This document shows positions 29,102 through 36,944 of a DNA stretch of 64,000 nucleotides, one piece after another. The position numbers and the translations under genes are program-made. Positions within the stretch are counted from its first letter, which is position 1; every line of letters begins with the position of its first letter. The stretch is from Candidatus Protistibacter heckmannii. GTDB taxonomy: Bacteria > Pseudomonadota > Gammaproteobacteria > Burkholderiales > Burkholderiaceae. The stretch spans positions 1 through 64,000 of the forward strand of contig JALBVF010000008.1 of NCBI GenBank assembly GCA_025050535.1, in the 5' to 3' direction. The notes beneath the pieces are model-generated. The model saw only the letters and a program-made list of their open reading frames with translations. It did no database searches and had not been told where the DNA came from.

Positions 29102-31008
29102 TGGGCCCGCAGCCGTTGCGCGACGGCCAGGCTGCTGAGTTCGGGCAGGACGAGCGAGGGTGCCATGGTTTCGCCTTGCTTGATGAGGCTGCGCACGGAC
29201 TGCACGCTGCCGGCGCCGGCGTCGAAGTAGTCGGCGAGCAGGCTTTTCGCGGCTGCGAGGTCATTGCGCAGCGCCGCCGGGTTGCGCGAGAGCAGCGAGA
29301 CGCGCGCGCCGAGCAGGCGCAGCTTGAGGCTGGCGCGGATGAAGCCGGCCTGGTCGGCGCCGCCGAGCAGGCCGGCGGGCTGGTCGAAGCGGCGCACCTG
29401 CACGAGGCGCTCGGTTTCGTCCTTGATCGATTGCCAGGCGTCGACGGCGAGCTTTTCCCACCAGGGCGGCGCGTTCTTGGCGGAGGACTTGGCGGGCGCG
29501 GCCGGCTTGGCGGGCGGGGCGAGTTTTTCGCCGGCGTTCATGGGCAAGGTGTCGATGGCGGCGAGCGCCTGCTCGATGAGGATGGAGGCGTCGGCGAGGT
29601 CGAGCCGGGGCCTGGCCTTGAGCTTGTCCATGTCGGCCGCGAGCGCGCGGCGCAGCGGCGCGAACTGCTGGCGGTCGGCGCGGGCGGCGCGCATGTCTGC
29701 CTGCTGGAGGATGGCGAGGGTGGAGGCGACGTTACCGGTGAGCTGGAGCTGCTGCGCGGCGCCGGCGAGGCTTTGCTCGATCTCGGCGAGTAGGAAGCCG
29801 TTAGGGCCGTAGTCGGCGTAGAGCTGGTCGAGGTCGGCCTGCTTGTCGCGCATTTCGGCGATGCGCGATTCGGCCGCGCCGAGCTTGTCCTGCAGATCGC
29901 CCATGCCGGACTGGATGCGCAGCGCGGCTTCGCGCGAGACGATGTCGTTGTCGTGAGCGCGGGCCGAGAGTTCGACGGAGAGGATGTGCACCTGCAGTTG
30001 CAGAACGCCGAAGAGGAGCACGACCGCGCCGGCCAGCAGGAGGCGCCAGCGGCCGGCGTTCATGCTGGCGCCGATGCCGCCGATGCCGCCGATGCGGCTG
30101 CGCAGGTCGCGGGCGGGTCTGGCTTCGCCGGCGTCCCGTGCAGGGGACGCGGCGGCTTGATCATCCTGGGGTTTGTTGTTGTCGCTCATGGCCCATTGCT
30201 GTGCTGCGTTGGCAAGATTGTCATCGCCGGAGCCCGATAGCACAAGCTTGCTGAAGCCGAGTTCGCGCGCGGCGTCGACGATGCGTGGATGCGGCGCGAT
30301 GGCGGTGTCGGCGGCCGCGCCAAGCTTGACGAGGTTGCGCGCCGCCTCGGAGCTGGTGAGCAGCCAGACGTGGGGGCGCGCCAGCGCGCGCGCGAGCTGC
30401 GCCCACGCCTGCGCTCCGGGCAGCGGCGCGGCGCGGCGGTAGGCTTCGACGACGGTGACGACGGCGCCGGCCTGACGCAGGGAATCGGCGAGCAGTTCGC
30501 GCCCGCCGTTGCCGCGCACGAGCAGCACGCGCTTGCCGGAGAGGCCTGCGGCGTCGAAGCCGGCGGCGCGCAATTCGGCGAGCAGGGTTTCGGAGTCGTA
30601 GCGTTCGTTTTTGGCGCTGGAGCCGTCGCCGCCGGCCTTGGGGCTGAGGATGCGGTGCTCGGGCGCGCGCACGCCGTGCGCCGCGAGCGCCGCGACGCTG
30701 CCCGGGCCGATGACGCCGATGGCGGTGGCGCGCGGCCAGCCGGCGCCGGGCAAGCGGCCGAAGGCGGAGTCGATGGCGCTGGGGCTGACGAAGATGGCCA
30801 GGGCGTAGGCGCCCGCCTCTCCCGTCAGCTCAGCCAGCGCGGCGTCGAGCCGCGACGGGTCTTCGGGCGGCAGGATGTCGATCAGGGGAAAGTGCAGTGT
30901 GTCGAGCCCGCGCTCGCGCAGAGCGGCTTCCAGCGCGCCGGCCTGGCCGGCGGGCCGGGTGACGATCGCGATGGGCACGATGGGAGCGTCGGGGTCGGTG
31001 GCTGGCAT
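29098..31008 (-). CDS. Fused uroporphyrinogen-III synthase and HemX
   Basis: Residues 1-270 are HemD, which closes hydroxymethylbilane to uroporphyrinogen III. IVTRPAGQAGALEAALRERG opens it, and GKRVLLVRGNGGRELLADSL and WLLTSSEAARNLVKL follow. Residues 320-636 are HemX: a membrane helix (RWRLLLAGAVVLLFGVLQLQ) and a coiled-coil periplasmic domain (DLQDKLGAAESRIAEMRDKQ). An Ala/Gly/Arg linker with GGIGGIG joins them. Single-chain HemD-HemX proteins are known in Rhodocyclales and other betaproteobacteria, so this is a natural fusion. It lies between hemC and hemY on the same strand. Confidence 0.92.
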   Translation of the reverse strand: MPATDPDAPIVPIAIVTRPAGQAGALEAALRERGLDTLHFPLIDILPPEDPSRLDAALAELTGEAGAYALAIFVSPSAIDSAFGRLPGAGWPRATAIGVIGPGSVAALAAHGVRAPEHRILSPKAGGDGSSAKNERYDSETLLAELRAAGFDAAGLSGKRVLLVRGNGGRELLADSLRQAGAVVTVVEAYRRAAPLPGAQAWAQLARALARPHVWLLTSSEAARNLVKLGAAADTAIAPHPRIVDAARELGFSKLVLSGSGDDNLANAAQQWAMSDNNKPQDDQAAASPARDAGEARPARDLRSRIGGIGGIGASMNAGRWRLLLAGAVVLLFGVLQLQVHILSVELSARAHDNDIVSREAALRIQSGMGDLQDKLGAAESRIAEMRDKQADLDQLYADYGPNGFLLAEIEQSLAGAAQQLQLTGNVASTLAILQQADMRAARADRQQFAPLRRALAADMDKLKARPRLDLADASILIEQALAAIDTLPMNAGEKLAPPAKPAAPAKSSAKNAPPWWEKLAVDAWQSIKDETERLVQVRRFDQPAGLLGGADQAGFIRASLKLRLLGARVSLLSRNPAALRNDLAAAKSLLADYFDAGAGSVQSVRSLIKQGETMAPSLVLPELSSLAVAQRLRAQ

Positions 31009-31077
31009 GGTCTCGTTCAGGTGTGTCCGATATCCGGCTGGCGGCGGTCCCGGTCTGCGGCCAGCGTCTCAGCCGAC

Positions 31078-32088
31078 CTACGAAAGCTGGGCGACGATCT
31101 CGGCCGCGCCGCGTCCGAGCAGATCGGCGCCGAGGCGTTCTCCGAGGGCGCGCGCGGCGGAGGCGGAAGCGGCGTCGAGCGGGAGCTCGGCCGCGCCCTG
31201 CGCGTCCAGGCGGCGGCGGCCGTCGGGGAAGCCGACCGCCGCGCGCAGGCGCAGTTGGGCGGAGACGCCAGAGGCGGGCGTGATCCAGTCCGCATAGGCG
31301 GCCAGCGGGATTTGGCAGGAACCGCCCAGGGCGCGGGCCAAGCCGCGCTCGGCTTCCACGGCCAGGGCTGTGGGCAGATGATGCAGCGGCGCGAGCCAGG
31401 CGGCCAGCCCGGGCCGGCCCGCGGCAATCTCGATGCCCAGGGCGCCCTGGCCGGGCGCGGGCAGGCTGTCCTCGGGCTCGATGAGGCTGCGGATGCGCTC
31501 GCCCAGGCCCAGGCGCTTGAGGCCGGCGGCGGCGAGGACGATGCCGGTGTATTCGCCACGGTCGAGCTTGGCGAGGCGGGTGTCGAGGTTGCCGCGCAGG
31601 GGCTTGACCTGCAGGCTGGGGAAGCGGGTGCGTAGCATGGCTTCACGGCGCAGGCTGGAGGTGCCGACGACGCTGCCACCGGGCAGCGCGGCGAGGCCGT
31701 CGAAGCCGGGACAGACGAGGGCGTCGCGCGGGTCCTCGCGCTCGCCGATGGCGGTGAGGACGAAGCCCTCTGGCATGCCCATGGGCACGTCCTTGAGTGA
31801 ATTCACCGCGAGGTCGGCGCGGCCATCGGCCAGCGCGGTCTCGAGCTCCTTGACGAAAAGGCCCTTGCCGCCGACCTTGGAGAGAGTGCGGTCTAGGATC
31901 TGGTCGCCGCGCGTGATCATGCCGAGGATCTCGACCCGGCATTGCGGATAGAGGGCGAGCAGGGCGTCGCGGATGTGGTTGGCCTGCCAGAGGGCCAGAC
32001 GGCTTTCGCGGCTGGCGATGACCAGGCGTTCAGGTTCTGCCAAAGGCAGTGCGGATGAGGCTTGGCCGATGGTTTTGCTGGTGGTCAT
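31078..32088 (-). CDS. hemC: Porphobilinogen deaminase (hydroxymethylbilane synthase)
   Basis: HemC polymerises four porphobilinogens on a dipyrromethane cofactor. I chose the start MTTSKTIGQ at 32088, although the frame is open six codons further. [48 protein letters not shown] and QGALGIE are all present. The cofactor-binding Cys is in [13 protein letters not shown] near residue 255. At 336 residues it is slightly longer than the usual 310 or so because of an N-terminal leader. It is the first gene of hemC-hemDX-hemY and is divergent from argH. Confidence 0.94.
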   Translation of the reverse strand: MTTSKTIGQASSALPLAEPERLVIASRESRLALWQANHIRDALLALYPQCRVEILGMITRGDQILDRTLSKVGGKGLFVKELETALADGRADLAVNSLKDVPMGMPEGFVLTAIGEREDPRDALVCPGFDGLAALPGGSVVGTSSLRREAMLRTRFPSLQVKPLRGNLDTRLAKLDRGEYTGIVLAAAGLKRLGLGERIRSLIEPEDSLPAPGQGALGIEIAAGRPGLAAWLAPLHHLPTALAVEAERGLARALGGSCQIPLAAYADWITPASGVSAQLRLRAAVGFPDGRRRLDAQGAAELPLDAASASAARALGERLGADLLGRGAAEIVAQLS

Positions 32089-32118
32089 GGGGGCCGATGT
32101 TAGCACGCGCCCCGGGGC

Positions 32119-32124
32119 TATAAT
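32119..32124 (+). promoter_or_regulatory. Probable -10 box of argH, implying a leaderless transcript
   Basis: A perfect TATAAT ends nine bases before the argH ATG at 32133. A start of transcription six or seven bases after the box would fall within two or three bases of the ATG. No Shine-Dalgarno sequence is present. A -35 box is not obvious. Confidence 0.55.
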
Positions 32125-32132
32125 CGCGGCCT

Positions 32133-33551
32133 ATGAGCTCAGATTCCCAATTGCACAATAAAGCCTCGGGCTGGTCGGCGCGCTTCGCCGAGCCCATGTC
32201 CGAGCTAGTCAAGCGCTATACCGCTTCGGTCGATTTCGACAAACGGCTGGCGCTGTTCGACATCCAGGGTTCGCTGGCCCACGCGGAGATGCTCGCGGCC
32301 CAGGGCATCATCAGCACGCAGGACCGCGCCGACATCGAGCGCGGCATGGCGCAGATCCGCGCCGAGATCGAGGCGGGCCAGTTCCAGTGGCAGCTCGACC
32401 TGGAGGACGTGCACCTGAACATCGAGGCGCGGCTGACCGCTCTGGTGGGCATGGCCGGCAAGCGTCTGCACACCGGCCGTTCGCGCAACGACCAGGTGGC
32501 GACCGACATTCGTCTGTGGCTGTGCAACGAGATCGACGCGATCCTCGCGCTGCTGCGGGCGCTGCGCCTGGTCCTGCTGGACCTGGCCGAGCCGAACGCG
32601 GCGACAATCCTGCCGGGCTTCACGCATCTGCAGGTGGCGCAGCCGGTGACCTTCGGGCATCACCTGCTGGCCTACTTCGAGATGTTCGGCCGCGACGCGC
32701 AGCGTCTGGTCGACTGCCGCAAGCGCGTGAACCAGCTGCCGCTGGGTGCGGCCTCCCTGGCCGGCACGAGCTATCCGATCGACCGCGAGCGCGTGGCGCG
32801 CACGCTGGGCTTCGACGGCGTGTGCCGCAATTCGCTGGATGCGGTGTCGGACCGCGACTTCGCGATCGAATTCTGCGCGGCCGCCGCGCTGGTGATGACC
32901 CACGTCTCTCGCTTCTCGGAGGAGCTGGTGCTGTGGATGAGCCCGCGTGTGGGTTTTATCGACATCGCCGACCGCTTCTGCACCGGCAGCTCGATCATGC
33001 CGCAGAAGAAGAACCCCGACGTGCCCGAGCTGGCGCGCGGCAAGACTGGCCGCGTGAACGGCGACCTGATGTCGCTCCTGACCCTGATGAAGGGCCAGCC
33101 GCTCGCGTACAACAAGGACAACCAGGAAGACAAGGAGCCGCTGTTCGACGCGGCGGACACGGTGTCAGACACGCTGCGCATCTTCGCGGAGATGGTCGCC
33201 GGCATCACGGTCAAGCCCGAGGCGATGCGCGCCGCCGCCCTGCAGGGCTACGCGACCGCAACCGATCTGGCCGACTATCTGGTGAAGAAGGGCATGGCCT
33301 TCCGCGACGCGCATGAGGCCGTGGCGCATGCGGTGCGCTATTGCGTGGGCAAGGGCTGCGATCTCGCGGACCTGAGTCTGGCCGAACTGCGCGAGGCAAC
33401 GGGCCTGGGCGCGCAGGCAGAGCTGATCGGCGCGGACATCACGCAAGTGCTGACGCTGGAAGGCTCGGCCGCGGCGCGCAGCCATATCGGCGGCACCGCA
33501 CCGGAGACTGTCAAAAAAGCGATCAAAGCCGCAAGATCAGAACTCGGATAG
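32133..33551 (+). CDS. argH: Argininosuccinate lyase
   Basis: ArgH splits argininosuccinate to arginine and fumarate, the last step of arginine synthesis. The 472-residue chain is complete. It has [15 protein letters not shown] near residue 113, [20 protein letters not shown] with the catalytic His near 158-161, and the fumarase/aspartase signature [12 protein letters not shown] near 285 with the catalytic Ser. It stands alone, divergent from hemC. The start is supported by the -10 box immediately upstream rather than by a ribosome-binding site. Confidence 0.95.
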   Translation: MSSDSQLHNKASGWSARFAEPMSELVKRYTASVDFDKRLALFDIQGSLAHAEMLAAQGIISTQDRADIERGMAQIRAEIEAGQFQWQLDLEDVHLNIEARLTALVGMAGKRLHTGRSRNDQVATDIRLWLCNEIDAILALLRALRLVLLDLAEPNAATILPGFTHLQVAQPVTFGHHLLAYFEMFGRDAQRLVDCRKRVNQLPLGAASLAGTSYPIDRERVARTLGFDGVCRNSLDAVSDRDFAIEFCAAAALVMTHVSRFSEELVLWMSPRVGFIDIADRFCTGSSIMPQKKNPDVPELARGKTGRVNGDLMSLLTLMKGQPLAYNKDNQEDKEPLFDAADTVSDTLRIFAEMVAGITVKPEAMRAAALQGYATATDLADYLVKKGMAFRDAHEAVAHAVRYCVGKGCDLADLSLAELREATGLGAQAELIGADITQVLTLEGSAAARSHIGGTAPETVKKAIKAARSELG

Positions 33552-33600
33552 GAAAAACCGTTCAAACTGCACAATTGAGATCACTTGCGCAGGGGTCAGG

Positions 33601-33843
33601 ATGCATCCGTCTGATCAAGACAGACCGAACGGCCATCGCGGCGAGATGGGTGGCTGGCTGGCCGAAGTACGCGAAAGGCTGGTGCGGCTGGAGACCCGGA
33701 TGGACTAGACCGCCACCAAGGCCGACCTGGAAATCCTCCGAGGGGATCTGCACAGGGAACTGCACGCCCTGACCTGGAAGATGTTCGCCTTAGGCGCCAG
33801 CCTGGTCGCCGCGGTCTACGGCATCGCCCGTTACGTCAAATAA
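33601..33843 (+). pseudogene. Small coiled-coil tail-anchored membrane protein, in-frame TAG
   Basis: ATG at 33601 has AGGGG upstream and starts an 80-codon frame. The first half (GWLAEVRERLVRLETRMD) and second half (TATKADLEILRGDLHRELHA) form one amphipathic coiled coil. It ends in a hydrophobic C-terminal helix (ALGASLVAAVYGIARYVK). A TAG at codon 36 (33706-33708) splits it. Proteins of this layout are common hypotheticals in betaproteobacteria and have no known function. All codons after the TAG stay in frame to TAA at 33841. Confidence 0.7.
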
Positions 33844-33867
33844 GAGGGCGCTTCGTGAAGCGCCCTC
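33844..33867. terminator. Bidirectional terminator hairpin between convergent genes
   Basis: GAGGGCGCTT and AAGCGCCCTC form a perfect 10-bp stem with loop CGTG, directly after the TAA of the plus-strand gene. Read on the minus strand it is followed by TTATTT, giving the T-rich tail expected for the decarboxylase transcript. Confidence 0.7.
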
Positions 33868-33881
33868 CCCGCCTCAGCACT

Positions 33882-36131
33882 TCACTGCTTCACGCAATCC
33901 ACGTAGTAATCGATGCGCGGCCCGCCATTCGCCTTCACCAGGCCGTGGATATCGGTTTCGAACCCGGGGAAGCGCTCGTTGAATTCGCGGGCGAACTGCA
34001 GGTATTGGATGATGATCTTATTGAAGCGCTCGCCGGGGATCAACAGCGGGATGCCCGGCGGATAGGGGGTGAGCAGGGTCGCGGTGACGCGGCCTTCGAG
34101 CTTGTCGATGGCGACGCGCTCGATCTGGCGGTGGGCCATCATTGCCCACGCGTCCGAGGGCTTCATCGCCGGCTCCATGTTCGAGAGGTACATCTCGGTG
34201 GTCACGCGGGCCACGTCGTTGGCCTTGTAGACGCTGTGGATCTGGTCGCAGAGATCGCGCAGGCAGACGCGCTCATAACGCGGATGCTTGGCGACGAACT
34301 CAGGCAGCACGCGCCACAGCGGCTGGTTCTTGTCGTAGTCGTCTTTGAACTGCTGCAAGGCGGCGACCAGCGAATTCCAGCGGCCCTTGGTGATGCCGAT
34401 GGTGAACATGATGAAGAAGGAGTAGAGCCCCGTCTTCTCGACGATCACGCCGTGCTCGGCCAGGTATTTGGTGACGATGGCGGCGGGGATGCCGGAGTCG
34501 GCGAAGTCGCCGTCCACGTCCTGGCCCGGGGTGATGACGGTGGCCTTGATCGGGTCGAGCATGTTGAAGCCGTCGGCCAGCTTGCCGAAGCCGTGCCAGC
34601 GCTCGTCGGCGCGGATGACCCAATCCTCGCGCTCGCCGATGCCTTCCTCGGCCAGCCAGTCTGGGCCCCAGACCTTGAACCACCAGTCGGCGCCAAACTC
34701 TTCGTCCACCTTGCGCATGGCGCGGCGGAAATCCAGCGCCTCAGCGATCGATTCCTCCACCAGCGCGGTGCCGCCGGGCGGCTCCATCATCGCGGCGGCC
34801 ACGTCGCAGGAGGCGATGATGGCGTACTGCGGTGAGGTGGAGGTGTGCATCAGATACGACTCGTTGAACACGTCGCGGTCGAGTTTGCGCTCCTCCGACT
34901 CCTGCACAAGGATCTGCGAGGCCTGCGAGAGGCCGGCGAGCAGCTTGTGGGTGGACTGGGTGGAGAAGACCATCGACTCCTTGGTGCGCCGGCGGCCGCG
35001 GCCGATGGCGTGCATGTCGCGGTAGAAGTCGTGGAAGGTGGCGTGCGGCAGCCAGGCTTCGTCGAAATGCAGGGTGTCGATCCGGCCGTCGAGCATGTCC
35101 TTGATCATCTCGACGTTGTAGACCACGCCGTCGTAGGTGCTCTGGGTGATGGTGAGCACGCGCGGCTTGAGGGTCTTGTCCGTGATGAAGGGATTGGCGT
35201 CGATCTTCTTCTGGATGGACTCCCAAGAGAATTCGCTCTTGGGGATGGGGCCGATGATGCCGAAGTTGTTGCGCGTGGGCATCAGGAAGACGGGCACGGC
35301 GCCGGTCATCATGATGGCGTGCAGCACAGACTTGTGGCAGTTGCGGTCCACCACCACGATGTCGCCCGGCGCGACGGTGCTATACCAGACGATCTTGTTG
35401 GAGGTGGATGTGCCATTGGTGACGAAGTACAGGTGATCGGCGTTGAAGATGCGCGCGGCGTTGCGCTCGGAGGCGGCCACCGGGCCGGTGTGGTCGAGCA
35501 GCTGGCCGAGTTCGTCCACGGCATTGCAGACGTCGGCGCGCAGCATGTTCTCGCCGAAGAACTGGTGGAACATCTGGCCGACCGGGCTCTTTAGGAAGGC
35601 GACGCCGCCGGAGTGGCCGGGACAGTGCCAGGAGTAGGAGCCGTCGGAGGCGTAGTGCGTGAGCGCGCGGAAGAAGGGCGGCGCGAGCGAATCGAGGTAG
35701 ACCTTGGCTTCGCGGATGATGTGCCGGGCCACGAACTCGGGCGTGTCCTCGTTCATGAGGATGAAGCCGTGCAGTTCGCGCAGCACGTCGTTGGGGATGT
35801 GGCGCGAGGTGCGGGTTTCGCCGTAAAGGAAGATGGGGATGTCTTCGTTGCGTTTGCGCACTTCGGCGACGAAGGCGCGCAGGGCGGCGAGGGCCGCGTC
35901 GGTCTCCTCGGTGGAGCCGGTGCCGAACTCCTCGTCGTCGATCGAGAGGATGAAGCAGGAGGCGCGCGAGGCCTGCTGGGCGAAGGAGGTCAGGTCGCCG
36001 TAGCAGGTCAGGCCCAGCACTTCCATGCCTTCGGCCTCGATGGCCTTGGCCAGGGCGCGGATGCCCGAACCGGAAATGTTTTCCGAGCGGAAGTCTTCGT
36101 CGATGACGACGACGGGGAAGCGGAATTTCAT
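33882..36131 (-). CDS. Arginine/lysine/ornithine decarboxylase (PLP, AdiA/LdcC family)
   Basis: These large decamer-forming enzymes remove CO2 from a basic amino acid to give agmatine, cadaverine or putrescine. The 749-residue chain has the N-terminal flavodoxin-like wing domain (MKFRFPVVVIDEDFRSENIS). The PLP core has WHCPGHSGGVAFLKSPVGQM, LHFDEAWLPHATFHDFYRDM and the Schiff-base Lys in STQSTHKLLAGLSQAS near residue 385. The C-terminal domain ends with YPPGIPLLIPGERF. It is intact. Which amino acid it prefers cannot be read safely. Arginine or lysine is likely from family membership. It lies downstream of dcd. Confidence 0.9.
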   Translation of the reverse strand: MKFRFPVVVIDEDFRSENISGSGIRALAKAIEAEGMEVLGLTCYGDLTSFAQQASRASCFILSIDDEEFGTGSTEETDAALAALRAFVAEVRKRNEDIPIFLYGETRTSRHIPNDVLRELHGFILMNEDTPEFVARHIIREAKVYLDSLAPPFFRALTHYASDGSYSWHCPGHSGGVAFLKSPVGQMFHQFFGENMLRADVCNAVDELGQLLDHTGPVAASERNAARIFNADHLYFVTNGTSTSNKIVWYSTVAPGDIVVVDRNCHKSVLHAIMMTGAVPVFLMPTRNNFGIIGPIPKSEFSWESIQKKIDANPFITDKTLKPRVLTITQSTYDGVVYNVEMIKDMLDGRIDTLHFDEAWLPHATFHDFYRDMHAIGRGRRRTKESMVFSTQSTHKLLAGLSQASQILVQESEERKLDRDVFNESYLMHTSTSPQYAIIASCDVAAAMMEPPGGTALVEESIAEALDFRRAMRKVDEEFGADWWFKVWGPDWLAEEGIGEREDWVIRADERWHGFGKLADGFNMLDPIKATVITPGQDVDGDFADSGIPAAIVTKYLAEHGVIVEKTGLYSFFIMFTIGITKGRWNSLVAALQQFKDDYDKNQPLWRVLPEFVAKHPRYERVCLRDLCDQIHSVYKANDVARVTTEMYLSNMEPAMKPSDAWAMMAHRQIERVAIDKLEGRVTATLLTPYPPGIPLLIPGERFNKIIIQYLQFAREFNERFPGFETDIHGLVKANGGPRIDYYVDCVKQ

Positions 36132-36274
36132 GCTGAGGACCTCACCAAAATATGGAACGACGATATGCGCCGGCTTGCCGGGCCGGCAGCGCCTTCATGC
36201 GGCGCAAGCCCGCCGCGGCGATTCCGCCCGGCGGCGATGCAGCTGCACAGCGAAATCCGCGTAAGCATACAGCT

Positions 36275-36841
36275 TTAAGCCTTCGGCAGTGTGACGCCGC
36301 GCTGGCCCTGGTATTTGCCGCCTCGGTCGCGGTAGGACACTTCGCAGACTTCGTCGGACTCCAGGAACAGCACCTGGGCACAGCCCTCGCCGGCGTAGAT
36401 GCGGGCAGGCAGCGGCGTGGTGTTGGAGAACTCGAGGGTGACGTAGCCTTCCCATTCGGGTTCGAAGGGCGTGATGTTGACGATGATGCCGCAACGCGCG
36501 TAGGTGCTCTTGCCCAGGCAGATGGTGAGCACGTTGCGCGGGATGCGGAAGTATTCGACGGTGCGCGCCAGGGCGAAGGAATTGGGCGGGATGATGCATT
36601 CGTCGGCGGTGACGTCGACGAAGGACTTTTCGTCGAAGTTCTTGGGGTCGACGACGGTGCTGTTGATGTTGGTGAAGATCTTGAATTCGTTGGCGCAACG
36701 GATGTCGTAGCCGTAGCTGGAGGTGCCATAGCTGACGATGCGCTTACCCTCGCGCTCGCGGATCTGGCCGGGCTCGAACGGCTCAATCATGCCGTTCTGC
36801 TCAGCCATGCGGCGTATCCATTTGTCCGACTTGATCGACAT
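36275..36841 (-). CDS. dcd: dCTP deaminase
   Basis: Dcd deaminates dCTP to dUTP for dTMP synthesis. ATG at 36841 opens [60 protein letters not shown] with the catalytic Glu, and [20 protein letters not shown] match the trimeric fold. At 188 residues it is complete. It is 143 bases before the decarboxylase start. Confidence 0.94.
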   Translation of the reverse strand: MSIKSDKWIRRMAEQNGMIEPFEPGQIREREGKRIVSYGTSSYGYDIRCANEFKIFTNINSTVVDPKNFDEKSFVDVTADECIIPPNSFALARTVEYFRIPRNVLTICLGKSTYARCGIIVNITPFEPEWEGYVTLEFSNTTPLPARIYAGEGCAQVLFLESDEVCEVSYRDRGGKYQGQRGVTLPKA

Positions 36842-36944
36842 CCCCACTCCTCATTGGGAGAAGCGCCCCGGTCAGGGGCGCTTGAAATTTCTGGAATTGT
36901 ACCGTCAGCGGCCGCTTCTGTGCGCCAAACGGCCGCCGAGAAAC

